This document shows positions 32,802 through 41,499 of a stretch of DNA of 64,000 bases, in pieces. The first letter of the stretch is position 1; every line of letters begins with the position of its first letter. Source of the stretch: Paracidovorax wautersii (GTDB taxonomy: Bacteria > Pseudomonadota > Gammaproteobacteria > Burkholderiales > Burkholderiaceae_C); the NCBI RefSeq assembly GCF_900113035.1, contig NZ_FONX01000006.1:186001-250000 (forward strand), written 5' to 3'. A model generated the notes under the pieces. The model worked only from the letters and a program-made list of their open reading frames with translations, was not told the DNA's origin and did not search any database. The position numbers and the translations under genes are program-made.

Positions 32802-35216
32802 ATGGACAAGAACGCGACCTCCTCCTCCGCCAAACATGTTCACAGCCATCACGAGCACGAGGGGCCATCTCGCGCCGCCGAGCCAATGGCTCCGGCGCCG
32901 CGCGCGGGCTACGCCTGCCCGATGCATCCGGAGGTGAGACAGGCGGAGCCCGGGAAGTGTCCGAAGTGCGGAATGTTCCTGGAGCCGGTCGGCCTCCCGC
33001 CCGGCCACGGCGGACCCGGACCTGCGCAGCACGGGCATGACCATCATCGGCATCACGCGGCGGCACCGCTGGCTGCACCTGCAGCGGCGGGCAAAGGTGA
33101 CAAGGATGCGGAATACACGTGCCCGATGCACCCGCAGATCCGCCAGAGGGGACCAGGGAACTGCCCGATCTGCGGAATGGCGCTGGAGCCGGTGATCGCG
33201 ACGGGCACCACGGGCGAAAGCGCCGAACTGCGCGACATGACGCGCCGGTTCTGGATCGGGCTGGCGCTGGCGCTGCCCGTGTTCGTCCTGGAAATGGGCG
33301 GTCACCTCGTGGGCTGGCATCTCCTTCCGGCGCAAACCTCGAACTGGTTGCAGTTGCTCCTTGCCACGCCGGTGGTCCTCTGGGCAGGCTGGCCGTTTTT
33401 TGCGCGCGGCTGGGCGTCGATCCGGAACCGCAGCCTCAACATGTTCACGCTCGTCGCGCTGGGAACGGGTGCCGCCTGGCTCTACAGCATCGTCGGCACG
33501 CTTGCGCCCGACCTGTTTCCCGCCGAACTGCGGGGCCATGAAGGCGCGGTGCCAATCTACTTCGAGGCAGCGGCTGTCATCACGGTGCTGGTGCTGCTCG
33601 GTCAGGTCCTGGAACTGCGCGCGCGCGAGAAGACGTCGGGCGCCATCAAGGCCTTGCTCGACCTGGCGCCGAAGACGGCCCTGCGCGTGCGGGCGGATGG
33701 CAGCGACGAGACGGTCCAGATCGACACCATCCAGGTCGGCGAGCGCCTGCGGGTGCGGCCGGGCGAGAAGGTGCCCGTGGACGGGGAACTGATCGAGGGC
33801 AAGGGAACGGTCGATGAGTCCATGGTCACGGGTGAACCCATGCCGGTGCCCAAGGCTGCCGGTTCCAAGGTCACCGCCGGCACCCTTAACCAGACGGGCG
33901 GCTTCGTGATGCGGGCGGACAAGGTCGGTGCCGACACACTGCTCTCCCAGATCGTCCACATGGTGGCGGCCGCACAGCGCAGCCGCGCGCCGATCCAGCG
34001 CATGGCCGACGAAGTGGCGGCCTGGTTCGTGCCGATCGTCATCGCCGTGGCCTTGCTGACCTTCGTCGTCTGGCTGGTGTGGGGGCCCGACCCCTCGCTC
34101 TCCTACGCGCTCATCACTTCGGTTGCCGTACTCATCATCGCCTGCCCCTGCGCCCTGGGGCTGGCCACGCCCATGTCCATCATGGTGGGCGTCGGCCGAG
34201 GGGCCCAACAGGGCGTGCTGATCCGTGATGCCCAGGTCCTCGAACGAATGGAGAAGGTCGACACCCTGGTCGTGGACAAGACCGGGACCTTGACCGAGGG
34301 GCGGCCGAAGGTCGTGCACATCGAGGCGGCCGAAGGCTTTGGACGCGACGACCTGCTCCAGAAGCTGGCCAGCGTGGAGCGGGCGAGCGAGCATCCGCTG
34401 GCGATGGCAGTCGTCCAGGCTGCCCAGGCACGAAAGCTCCCGTTTTCCGAAGTGAGCAACTTCGACTCGCCCGTGGGCAAGGGCGTCGTCGGACGGGTCG
34501 ACGGTGTGGACCTGATCAGCGGGGCAGCCAAGTTCCTGAAGGAGCGCGGCATCGACGTTTCGCCCTTGGAGGCGGCGGCGGAGAAGCAGCGTGCCAGGTC
34601 GGCGACGGTCATCTTTGTTGCGCTGGGCGGCAGCCTGGCGGGCTTCGTGGCGATCGCGGACCCCATCAAGGAGACCACGCCGGAGGCCCTGCGAGGACTG
34701 CGCGAAGCCGGCGTGCGCATCGTCATGCTCACGGGCGACGGCAGGACCACGGCGGACGCCGTTGCCAGAGAGCTTGACATTGACGAAGTGGTCGCGGAGG
34801 TGTTCCCCGAGGACAAGGCAAAGATCGTACAGCGCCTTCGGGGCGAGGGCCGCGTGGTGGCCATGGCCGGTGACGGTGTCAACGACGCGCCGGCGCTTGC
34901 CGCGGCCGAGGTCGGCATCGCGATGGGCACCGGGACGGATGTGGCGATGGAAAGCGCCGGGGTAACCCTCCTCAAGGGCGACCTGACGGGAATCGTCCGT
35001 GCGCGGAAGCTGTCGCACGCCACCATGCGGAACATCCGGCAGAACCTTTTCTTCACCTTCGTCTACAACGTGGCGGGCATTCCGCTCGCCGCGGGCGCGC
35101 TCTATCCCTTCCTTGGGATGCTCCTCTCGCCCGTGGTGGCCGCCGCCGCCATGGCGCTGTCGTCCGTCAGTGTCATTGTCAATGCGCTACGGCTGCGGAC
35201 TGCAAAGGTGGATTGA
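32802..35216 (+). CDS. copA: Copper-exporting P1B-type ATPase
   Basis: An 804-aa heavy-metal pump. A His-rich N-terminus carries two heavy-metal-binding repeats (YACPMHPEV with KCPKCGM at 37-63; YTCPMHPQI with CPICGM at 105-131) in place of HMA domains, as in SilP/CopF-like ATPases. The membrane part has the CPC motif [13 protein letters not shown], followed by the phosphorylation site DKTGT, the SEHPLAMAV box and [10 protein letters not shown]. It exports Cu(I), possibly Ag(I), from the cytoplasm. ATG 32,802 fits the start of sequence conservation; the frame is open upstream through the chaperone remnant. Expression is expected to be copper-induced through the 32,426 promoter. Confidence 0.9.
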   Translation: MDKNATSSSAKHVHSHHEHEGPSRAAEPMAPAPRAGYACPMHPEVRQAEPGKCPKCGMFLEPVGLPPGHGGPGPAQHGHDHHRHHAAAPLAAPAAAGKGDKDAEYTCPMHPQIRQRGPGNCPICGMALEPVIATGTTGESAELRDMTRRFWIGLALALPVFVLEMGGHLVGWHLLPAQTSNWLQLLLATPVVLWAGWPFFARGWASIRNRSLNMFTLVALGTGAAWLYSIVGTLAPDLFPAELRGHEGAVPIYFEAAAVITVLVLLGQVLELRAREKTSGAIKALLDLAPKTALRVRADGSDETVQIDTIQVGERLRVRPGEKVPVDGELIEGKGTVDESMVTGEPMPVPKAAGSKVTAGTLNQTGGFVMRADKVGADTLLSQIVHMVAAAQRSRAPIQRMADEVAAWFVPIVIAVALLTFVVWLVWGPDPSLSYALITSVAVLIIACPCALGLATPMSIMVGVGRGAQQGVLIRDAQVLERMEKVDTLVVDKTGTLTEGRPKVVHIEAAEGFGRDDLLQKLASVERASEHPLAMAVVQAAQARKLPFSEVSNFDSPVGKGVVGRVDGVDLISGAAKFLKERGIDVSPLEAAAEKQRARSATVIFVALGGSLAGFVAIADPIKETTPEALRGLREAGVRIVMLTGDGRTTADAVARELDIDEVVAEVFPEDKAKIVQRLRGEGRVVAMAGDGVNDAPALAAAEVGIAMGTGTDVAMESAGVTLLKGDLTGIVRARKLSHATMRNIRQNLFFTFVYNVAGIPLAAGALYPFLGMLLSPVVAAAAMALSSVSVIVNALRLRTAKVD

Positions 35217-35943
35217 GATCAGCCAGCGACGAATGCAAGCTGCAGGCATTGAGCCCGGCACCCGTAGCCGCAACTTCAGCCGAAGCGGCGCCAGGCGCTG
35301 GAACCGATCGCGCAGGACCACACCCGCCACGCCAGCCGCGAGAGCATCGAGCTCAAGCGGAAGGGCCCAGCCCGGGGTGGCGTACCGCCTGCAGGGTTCC
35401 ATCCGATCGGTGGGATGGCTGATGTCGGATTGCCGGGGTAGTTCAGGCCACGCACCGGCGCGCGCCACTTCGAAGGCAGGCTGGCGACGATGCCCAGAGC
35501 CCACGCTCTTCGGCCGTTGACAGGAACTCGCTTGGGTAGGCCGGTCGCATCGGCTGCGCTGGCGCAGCGGCGACGTCCTTCCGGCTCGCGCGGGAATTCG
35601 ACGCGGTGCAGACCCATCATGCACCGGTCGACGAGAGCGGCCTGACGGCACCTGCCCTGAAGCACCTGGTGCCACTGCGCCGGGCCAGCGGGCGAAGCCG
35701 CGGGCGGTCGGCGGCGGAGCCCGCTACCGGGGCAGACGCCTTTCGGCCAGACCTCGGCTTGCGCCGCCGCAGGCTTGCGCACAGGCGCCGCCGTGGCGCG
35801 CACCGGCACCAAGGCATGCCTCGCGGGCCGTCCGGTGGAGCTGTCGGCGAAATCCGCTCACAAACGCTCGACTTTCTCGTTGCGCATCCGGAGCGCGGTA
35901 GACGACCCTTTCGGATGTTTGTGTCCACGGCAAGGAGCCTGCA
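35217..35943. other. Non-coding stretch between the copper ATPase and the first partition cassette
   Basis: About 730 bases without a credible gene. Open frames on both strands here are GC-driven, with Arg/Pro/Ala-rich composition and no recognisable domain. The last 60 bases (ending GGAGCCTGCA before ATG 35,944) should hold the ribosome-binding site of the partition operon. A centromere-like site could lie here but no clear iteron array is seen. Confidence 0.4.
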
Positions 35944-36969
35944 ATGAGCAAGATCGTCAGGGCCATCGACGTCGGCTTCGGCAACACGAAGTTCGTCGTC
36001 GGGCACACGGAGCAGGAGATCAAGTGCGCGTCCTTCCCGTCGCTGGCCTATACCAGCGCCAAGGACCCGGCGACGAGGCCGGCAGCCGAGCGCCGCAGGA
36101 CGGTGGCCATCCCGATCGACGGAACCTTCTACGAGGTCGGGCCGGAAGTCCACCTGGCGGCGGACACCTTCCGGGCGACGCAGTTGCACGACCAGTACGT
36201 CGAGACGCCCGAGTACATGGCGCTGGCGCGCGGTGCGATGGCCTACATGAAGCTCAGCGCGATCGACCTGCTCGTGGTGGGGCTGCCGGTGTCGTCCTTC
36301 CAGGCACGCAAGGCCTATCTGGAGAAGGCGATGGTGGGCGTGCACGATCTCGGCGGCGGCAAGACGGTGGAGGTGAGGAAGGCCGTCGCCGTGGCCCAGC
36401 CGCAGGGCGCACTCGTCTACTACACGGCAGCGTACCACAAGCAAAAGAGCATCGAGCACGAGCAGAGCCTCATCATCGATCCGGGCTCGCGCACCTTCGA
36501 CTGGCTGCTGTCGCGGGGCATGCGGCTGGTCCTGAAGGTCAGCAACTCCGTCAACCGCGGCATGTCCGATGTCCTCAAGACGATCGCCCAGGAGATCAGC
36601 AGCGACATCGGCCGGCCCTACAGCGACCTGCCTGCCATCGATGCGGCCTTGCGCACCGGCAAGCCGCTGATGATCTACCAGAAGCCCTACGACCTCGCTC
36701 CGATCCTGCCGACCGCGCGCGCGGTCGCGCGCCGCGCCGTCTCGTCGATGATGGAGTGGATCACGGAGGACTACAGCATCCAGAACGTGATCCTCGTCGG
36801 TGGCGGCGCGTTCATGTTCAAGGACGCGGTCAAGGCGGCGTTTCCGAACCACAAGATCTACGTGGTGAAGGAGCCGATGTTCGCCAACGTGAAGGGCTTC
36901 CAGATCGCGGGGGACAACCTCCTCAAGGCCCAGGGCACTGCCGGCGAGGACCGAGATGGACAGCGATGA
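35944..36969 (+). CDS. Actin-like partition ATPase (ParM/StbA/ALP type), copy 1
   Basis: A 341-aa actin-like protein: phosphate-1 loop AIDVGFGNTKFV at the N-terminus, phosphate-2 LIIDPGSRTFDWLL, and the adenosine-binding GGGAFMFKDAVKAAFP near the C-terminus. Such proteins polymerise to move plasmid or element DNA. ATG 35,944 follows AGGAG. The next gene overlaps its end by 14 bases and encodes the likely adaptor. About 1.5 kb downstream lies a second, diverged copy of the same two-gene cassette. Confidence 0.85.
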   Translation: MSKIVRAIDVGFGNTKFVVGHTEQEIKCASFPSLAYTSAKDPATRPAAERRRTVAIPIDGTFYEVGPEVHLAADTFRATQLHDQYVETPEYMALARGAMAYMKLSAIDLLVVGLPVSSFQARKAYLEKAMVGVHDLGGGKTVEVRKAVAVAQPQGALVYYTAAYHKQKSIEHEQSLIIDPGSRTFDWLLSRGMRLVLKVSNSVNRGMSDVLKTIAQEISSDIGRPYSDLPAIDAALRTGKPLMIYQKPYDLAPILPTARAVARRAVSSMMEWITEDYSIQNVILVGGGAFMFKDAVKAAFPNHKIYVVKEPMFANVKGFQIAGDNLLKAQGTAGEDRDGQR

Positions 36970-37270
36970 GACACGCCGGTCGCAGGCCTTGCGCATCCGC
37001 GTCACCCTGGAGCTGAGCCGCAGCGACGATCCTCTCCTGTTCGACGCACTCGTGCAGTTGAAGAAGGGGCGCAGGCGCGTCGCGCGGCTGCGCACCCTGG
37101 CCCATGACGGTCTGCTGGCGAGCCAGCTGAAGCTGTCGGGTCCCGCCGCGCCAGCGCCGGCGCAAGCCGGTCCCGCCCTCGGCAGCGAGGACGGGGGCGA
37201 GCATGCAGACCTCGCGGCCTTGGACCCCAGCGTGACCTCCGGGCTCTTTGAAGCGCCCCTGAGGGAATGA
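36956..37270 (+). CDS. Putative ParR/StbB-like partner of actin-like protein 1
   Basis: A 104-aa protein whose first half (IRVTLELSRSDDPLLFDALV, then KKGRRRVARLRTLAHDGLL) matches the second-copy partner at 38,517 (FEMSRDDNPPLYDDLIRFGK, VNRLRLLAHEGL). The second half is a low-complexity linker ending in an acidic peptide (SGLFEAPLRE), echoed by VFAEPLGE in the other copy; this tail may contact the filament. Position and size fit a DNA-binding adaptor. Assignment to ParR is by context. Confidence 0.6.
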   Translation: MDSDETRRSQALRIRVTLELSRSDDPLLFDALVQLKKGRRRVARLRTLAHDGLLASQLKLSGPAAPAPAQAGPALGSEDGGEHADLAALDPSVTSGLFEAPLRE

Positions 37271-37324
37271 GCCTCGGGCCGAGCCCTCCGATCCCAGACG
37301 CCCCCTTGACGCGTGGGACTCCCG

Positions 37325-37397
37325 TGAGACCGTGGTGAGACGGAATGCGCAGCGCCCGGCCTGTATGGGACGGCGCGGGACGAACTGAGACCGTGGT
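37325..37397 (+). repeat. Direct repeats TGAGACCGTGGT upstream of partition cassette 2
   Basis: TGAGACCGTGGT occurs at 37,325-37,336 and again at 37,386-37,397, with a partial copy TGAGACGG at 37,336-37,343. They lie in the 230-base gap before the second actin-like gene, where plasmid par loci carry their centromere/operator. Candidate adaptor-binding iterons. Confidence 0.5.
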
Positions 37398-37500
37398 CGG
37401 GGTGGAGTCGCGCCCGAACGGAATCATGGGATGCCCAGGCGCGGTCCGCGTGGGCGCCGTCGATGGCCGCCCGTTTCGCAACACAGTTCAGGAGAACCAT

Positions 37501-38520
37501 ATGAATCCAGTGGTCAGGGCCGTAGACGTCGGGTTCGGCCATACCAAGTTCGTCACGGGGGTGGCCGGCACCGAGATCCGGTGCACGAGCTTTCCTTCGC
37601 TGTGCTATCCGGCGGCGAGGGATTCCTCCAAGGCCGCCGCGATCGAGAGCCGCGCGACGATGTGCATCCCCATTGGCGGCCTGTTCTACGAGGTGGGGCC
37701 GGATGTCGTGCTCGCCGGCGATGCCTTCCGGCCTTCCCAGATGCACGACCGCTACACGGAGACGCCGGAGTACCTGGCGCTGCTCAGGGGTGCCCTTCGC
37801 ATGATGAAGGTGTCGGAGATACACCTGCTCGTCGTCGGTCTGCCCGTGGCACTGCTGGCGGCGCGCAAGGCAAAGCTCGAGCGGGCCATGACGGGGACGC
37901 ACGATGTCGGCGGAGGCCGTCGGGTGGTCGTGCACAAGACCATGGCGGTCGCGCAGCCGCAGGGTGCCCTGGTCTACTTCGCGTCCGTCGCCGGCAAGAT
38001 GGACCGGATCGCGGGGGAGAACAGTCTCGTGCTCGACCCCGGATACCGGACCTTCGATTGGGTGGTCGCGCGGGGCGTGCGCTTCGTGCAGAAGCGCAGC
38101 CATTCCGTGCCCCGAGGCGTTGCGGACGTGCTTCAGGCACTGGCCTCGGAGATCACCTTGGACATCGGCGTTCAGTACAGAGACCTCGATGCGGTCGATG
38201 CGGCGCTGCGAGCGGGCAGGGCGCCCACGATCTACCAGCGGCCGTACGACCTGCAACGGATGCGGCCGATGGTCGAGAAGATCACCGGCCAGGCGATCTC
38301 GTCGATGCTGCACTGGATCGGAGATGCGACGGGCTTCCACAACATCGTGATGGCCGGTGGCGGCGTCCATCTGTTCAAGGGCGCCGTCCGGGCGGCGTTT
38401 CCGCGCCAGCGGGTGCTGGTGCTCCGGGACGGCATGTTCGCCAACGTGCGCGGGTTTCAGATCGCGGGGATGAACTACCTTGCCGGCCGCAGCGGCGCCG
38501 ATGCCGGAGGTGTGCGATGA
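37501..38520 (+). CDS. Actin-like partition ATPase (ParM/StbA/ALP type), copy 2
   Basis: A 339-aa actin-like protein homologous along its whole length to the one at 35,944: AVDVGFGHTKFVTG, FYEVGPDVVLAGDAFRPSQ, LLVVGLPVALLAARKAKLE, LVLDPGYRTFDWVVARGV and AGGGVHLFKGAVRAAFP. Identity appears moderate, so the duplication is old. ATG 37,501 has AGGAG 7 bases upstream. The stop overlaps the partner gene (ATGA). Confidence 0.85.
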   Translation: MNPVVRAVDVGFGHTKFVTGVAGTEIRCTSFPSLCYPAARDSSKAAAIESRATMCIPIGGLFYEVGPDVVLAGDAFRPSQMHDRYTETPEYLALLRGALRMMKVSEIHLLVVGLPVALLAARKAKLERAMTGTHDVGGGRRVVVHKTMAVAQPQGALVYFASVAGKMDRIAGENSLVLDPGYRTFDWVVARGVRFVQKRSHSVPRGVADVLQALASEITLDIGVQYRDLDAVDAALRAGRAPTIYQRPYDLQRMRPMVEKITGQAISSMLHWIGDATGFHNIVMAGGGVHLFKGAVRAAFPRQRVLVLRDGMFANVRGFQIAGMNYLAGRSGADAGGVR

Positions 38521-38813
38521 GCGAGGAAAGCCGCAACGATGGCACGATCCGGCTCCTGTTCGAGATGTCGCGGGACGACAACCCGCCGCTCTACGACGAC
38601 CTGATCCGGTTCGGCAAGGGCGTGAAGCGGGTGAACCGGCTGCGTCTGCTGGCACATGAGGGCTTGCGCGCCGTCACCTTGCCGGCGCCGGCGCCCGCAG
38701 GGGAGGCGATCGCGGGCCGTCCCGCCACAGAGGCGCCGCAAGCAGTTGCCCCCGCGGGCTTCGGGTCCGGTGCCGTGACCGACCTGGTGTTCGCCGAGCC
38801 GCTGGGCGAATAG
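38517..38813 (+). CDS. Putative ParR/StbB-like partner of actin-like protein 2
   Basis: A 98-aa protein paralogous to that at 36,956: an N-terminal conserved half (IRLLFEMSRDDNPPLYDDLI, then GVKRVNRLRLLAHEGLRAV), an Ala/Pro linker and the acidic end DLVFAEPLGE. It is translationally coupled to the actin-like gene through a 4-base overlap. It is likely the DNA-binding adaptor of the second cassette, inferred from order and size. Confidence 0.6.
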   Translation: MSEESRNDGTIRLLFEMSRDDNPPLYDDLIRFGKGVKRVNRLRLLAHEGLRAVTLPAPAPAGEAIAGRPATEAPQAVAPAGFGSGAVTDLVFAEPLGE

Positions 38814-38821
38814 GGGGCGGT

Positions 38822-39289
38822 ATGGGACATGGAACGATGGATCGCGGCGAGAGCAGCGGTGTCAGTGCATCCGAGTTGGCCGCCATGGGCATGTGCGAGC
38901 GCAGGGTGGCTCTGGATCACCGCCACGGACGGAAGGTCTCCGCCGCGCAGCACGAAGCGCTCCAGCGGGGCCTGCGCCTGCACGCCGCATTCGACGCGCA
39001 GGCCGCGGCGGAGCGGCCCGGCCGGCGGGGCCGGTGCTTCATCGCGACCCACATCTTCGGAAGTGCCGCCCCGCAAACCGAGGTCCTGCGACGCTATCGG
39101 GACGGCGTGCTGCGCACCAGCGGCCCGGGATGCCGCCTGATCGTGTGGTACTACCGCGCAGCGCCGCTCGTCTGTGCCTGGCTTTGCCGCCATCCGTGGG
39201 CCTGCATCCCGCTTCGCCACGCCCTGTCGCTGATGGTCTGGTACGCAGGGTGGCGCTGCCGGCGCATGGAGGTGCATCATGTCCGCTGA
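38822..39289 (+). CDS. Protein with a Cas4/RecB-like N-terminal cysteine box and a CFI-box membrane tail
   Basis: A 155-aa protein. Residues 15-32 (SASELAAMGMCERRVALD, Cys25) look like the N-terminal cysteine segment of Cas4/RecB-type nucleases. Residues 72-81 (CFIATHIFGS) followed by EVLRRYRDGVLRTS and a hydrophobic end (IVWYYRAAPLVCAWLC) match the CFI-box domain found at C-termini of diverse membrane-associated proteins. No catalytic core is present. The gene overlaps the following Cas4-like nuclease gene by 11 bases. Start ATG 38,822; ATG 38,837 is an alternative. Confidence 0.6.
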   Translation: MGHGTMDRGESSGVSASELAAMGMCERRVALDHRHGRKVSAAQHEALQRGLRLHAAFDAQAAAERPGRRGRCFIATHIFGSAAPQTEVLRRYRDGVLRTSGPGCRLIVWYYRAAPLVCAWLCRHPWACIPLRHALSLMVWYAGWRCRRMEVHHVR

Positions 39290-39806
39290 AGTGGTCGTCG
39301 CATGCGGGCTTGCTGTCGGCCTGCTGCTGTGGAGCGCACGGCGTTGGCTCATGGGCCGCCCCAACGGCTGGGCCCGCCTTCCCGGAGAGCTGCGGCGCGC
39401 CGAGCTCATCTACAGCGAGCGGCCTTTCCGCGTCGGGGAGCCAGAGGCGATTTCAGCGAAGGTCGACCGTGCGTACCGGCGCCGGGATGGGGTGTTCGTG
39501 CTGCTGGAGCTCAAGACGCGCGCGCATGCGCGGGCCTATCCCTCGGACGTGATCGAGCTGTCTGCGCAGCGGATGGCGCTGGGCAGCGAGTCGGGGCAAC
39601 CCGTCGCGTCGCATGCGTACGTGCTCATTCAGGCCCCGGACGGGCGGTTTCTAGGCTGCCGACGCGTGCGCCTCTTGCCCGCGCGAGAGGTGGTGGCGCT
39701 GGCCAGGCGTCGCAGGCAACTGCTGAGGGGAGCCCTTCAGCCACGTGCGAACGGGGCTCCGCATCTGTGCGGGGACTGCGCTCACAGCCAGCGCTGTGGC
39801 CGATAG
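39279..39806 (+). CDS. Cas4-like PD-(D/E)XK nuclease with an N-terminal membrane segment
   Basis: A 175-aa protein. Residues 5-20 form a hydrophobic helix (VVVACGLAVGLLLW). The nuclease core shows Asp63 (AISAKVDRAYR), Glu77-Leu-Lys79 (VLLELKTR) and the Q-motif ELSAQRMAL (Gln97). It ends with three cysteines C164-x2-C167-x5-C173, the arrangement of the C-terminal iron-sulfur ligands of Cas4/AddB. The fourth, N-terminal Cys normally needed is missing here but present in the preceding protein. No CRISPR array is in the window, so the role is not CRISPR adaptation by any evidence seen. Confidence 0.7.
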   Translation: MSAEVVVACGLAVGLLLWSARRWLMGRPNGWARLPGELRRAELIYSERPFRVGEPEAISAKVDRAYRRRDGVFVLLELKTRAHARAYPSDVIELSAQRMALGSESGQPVASHAYVLIQAPDGRFLGCRRVRLLPAREVVALARRRRQLLRGALQPRANGAPHLCGDCAHSQRCGR

Positions 39807-39943
39807 CCGGGCCATCGAACGCAGCGCTTGCCGCTCCGAGGTATCTGCGAGGACGTCGACGGTTGGGCCAGGGCCGGACGGACCGCATGGCTCTACGCCA
39901 TTGAGGAATCGGCGAGCGCTTTGCGGTCTCCTTTGGGCGGCCG

Positions 39944-41200
39944 TCAAGCGGCCAGCACGCATTGGGGACGGTTCGCAGCAGCTTCGCATCTGGCGATGAA
40001 CTCGGCCCAGCGTTCGAGCGCCACGCGGCGTTCGGGTATTTCCTCGCGAACGTCGTAGATGCCTTCCACACCCTTGAGCACGTGGTTGAGCGCGATCTCT
40101 GAGATCTCCCGGCTGATGCCCATGTTGCGCATGTGGCCCTTGGCCGTGCTGCGCGTGTCGTGCGGCGTGAAGCGCCGGATCTCGATGTCGCCCCGCTCGA
40201 AAGCGCGCGTGATGGCGGCCCACAAGGTCGTGCCGCCCACATGGATGTCGCCGCCGAAGCGCCGCCTGCGGCGCTCCACGCGGCAGGGCAGCACCCAATC
40301 GGAGTCGCCCGCCAGTTCCTTGAGCTCCTTGAACCAACCGACCACCGTGGGCGTGAGGGGCACGAGAAAGCCTGCCCGTGTCTTGACCACGGTATCCGGC
40401 ACCCACCAGTCTCCCTTGTCGAGATCCACGTGCTCCCAGCGGGCCTTCGACAGTTCGACGGAGCGGACGCAGGTCGCCAGCAAGATCCGGAAGGCCAGGG
40501 CGTTCTCGAAGCCGATGTCCTCGATGTCCTTCAGCAGGATGCAGAGTTCGTCTTCCGAGAGCATGACCCGCTTGCGCACGGGTGGACGCGGTCCCATCAA
40601 GGAGGTGATGTCGATCCCCAGGGCCGGATTCGAATAGATCAGCTTCTTGCCACAAGCGTGTGCGAACAACTGCTTGCAGGAGGTCAGGATCCGCTTCGAT
40701 ACGGTCCAACTGCGTTCCGCGGATTCGATGACATGCACGACGTGGGCTGGCGAAACCTTGTCCACGCGCATCGAGCCGAGCTTGGGTAGGATCACGTTTT
40801 CCAGATCCCACTTGCGGTAGTAGATGGTGCCCACGGCGAGATCGTCCGGACCGAGCTTCTTCTCCTTGAAGTCTGCAATCAGCGCGCGGACCGTCCAAGA
40901 CATCTTGGACTCCATCTTCACGACCTTCTTACGGTTCGCGGGGTCTTCGCCTCGGTCGATGGCTGCGCGTTCCTCGCGCGCTATCTGCCTGGCCTTAGCA
41001 AGGGAAACGTCCGGGTAGTTGCCTATCGTCAGCTCTCGCCGACGACTACCTGGCAGGCTGTACCGGAGCACCCAGGCCGCGGTTCCCGAGGCGGACAGCG
41101 TGAACGTCAGTCCGTCGCCATCGGACTTGGCGACCGGCGCTCCCTGCTTCATCCAGTGCTTGATCTGGATGTCGTCGAGTAAATGAACTTGCTTGCCCAT
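39944..41200 (-). CDS. int: Border integrase, P4-type tyrosine recombinase
   Basis: A 418-aa phage/ICE integrase with the N-terminal DUF4102 arm-binding domain (GLTFTLSASGTAAWVLRYSL, RRRELTIGNYPDVSLAKARQ), a core-binding domain and the catalytic set Arg (ATCVRSVELSKARW), Lys (VVKTRAGFLVPL), H-x-x-R (TPHDTRSTAKGHMRNMG), and His/Tyr (ALNHVLKGVEGIYDV). It lies about 230 bases from the element-chromosome junction, with its 5' end facing the junction. It is therefore the enzyme expected to act on the attachment site in xth. ATG 41,200 has GGGAG upstream; ATG 41,224 is a weaker alternative. Confidence 0.9.
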   Translation of the reverse strand: MGKQVHLLDDIQIKHWMKQGAPVAKSDGDGLTFTLSASGTAAWVLRYSLPGSRRRELTIGNYPDVSLAKARQIAREERAAIDRGEDPANRKKVVKMESKMSWTVRALIADFKEKKLGPDDLAVGTIYYRKWDLENVILPKLGSMRVDKVSPAHVVHVIESAERSWTVSKRILTSCKQLFAHACGKKLIYSNPALGIDITSLMGPRPPVRKRVMLSEDELCILLKDIEDIGFENALAFRILLATCVRSVELSKARWEHVDLDKGDWWVPDTVVKTRAGFLVPLTPTVVGWFKELKELAGDSDWVLPCRVERRRRRFGGDIHVGGTTLWAAITRAFERGDIEIRRFTPHDTRSTAKGHMRNMGISREISEIALNHVLKGVEGIYDVREEIPERRVALERWAEFIARCEAAANRPQCVLAA

Positions 41201-41270
41201 GTTTGCGTCTCCCACCCCAGGCAAGGCCTCACCTGCGGCTATATTGGAGACACTCTACGCCGTTCCAGGA

Positions 41271-41317
41271 CTGGTAGCTAGACCTAGAGAATCCGCCTAG
41301 CTACCAGCGTAGCTACC
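41271..41317. repeat. TAGCTA-containing repeats between integrase and junction
   Basis: CTGGTAGCTAG (41,271-41,281) and CTAGCTACCAG (41,297-41,307) form a perfect 11-bp inverted repeat. A third half-site, GTAGCTACC, is at 41,309-41,317 in the same orientation as the second. Their place between integrase and attachment site suggests arm-type integrase or excisionase binding sites, and possibly integrase autoregulation. Confidence 0.55.
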
Positions 41318-41373
41318 GGCAGATCACGCGCTTGGATGCGCTCTCGTGAGACGCTATGATCCAATAACTCATT

Positions 41374-41404
41374 GTCAGCAAAGGAGATTTAATACTTTGC
41401 TGAC
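41374..41404. repeat. Inverted repeat next to the attachment junction
   Basis: GTCAGCAAAG (41,374-41,383) and CTTTGCTGAC (41,395-41,404) are a perfect 10-bp inverted repeat around an 11-base loop. It lies about 25 bases inside the element from the xth remnant and could be a terminus structure or a recombinase site. Confidence 0.5.
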
Positions 41405-41457
41405 ACGTCGTTGGAGGATGTGGGGCCACTGTTGATATTCCAGGTGGCGAGCTTCAT
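41389..41457 (-). pseudogene. xth: Exonuclease III 5' remnant at the attachment site (attR)
   Basis: ATG 41,457 opens a 22-codon frame beginning MKLATWNINS, the highly conserved N-terminus of exonuclease III (usually MKLATWNINSL); after this it reads GPTSSNDV and stops in element DNA. It lies 42 bases downstream of folA on the same strand, as the next gene of a thyA-folA-xth order. The mobile element is therefore integrated at codon 10-11 of xth. The rest of the gene should lie at the far left end of the element, outside the window. Confidence 0.75.
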
Positions 41458-41499
41458 GGCGGGGCTATCAAGGTAAGAGACGAGGGCGCGGCGGTGCGG

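Larger units (their letters stand above)
1..41430. mobile_element. Right-hand part of an integrated mobile element (ICE or genomic island) inserted in xth
   Basis: Accessory genes typical of integrative elements run from the window start to about 41.43 kb: ParB, two actin-like partition cassettes, toxin-antitoxin, orphan methylases, HU-like protein, copper ATPase and many small unknown proteins. A tyrosine integrase lies at the right edge, pointing away from it. The right boundary is placed where the xth reading frame (start 41,457) stops matching exonuclease III, near 41,428-41,430. The left end is outside the window. No relaxase, coupling protein or type IV secretion gene is visible, so whether it is a conjugative element is inference. 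Confidence 0.8.

Noticed and set aside
35617-38655. A 1,012-codon open frame on the minus strand across the partition cassettes
   Set aside because: Antisense of the actin-like genes; composition is low-complexity and no motif is present.
38822-39806. A CRISPR adaptation module because of the Cas4-like nuclease
   Set aside because: No repeat-spacer array, cas1 or cas2 is in the window; Cas4-like nucleases also occur alone on mobile elements.
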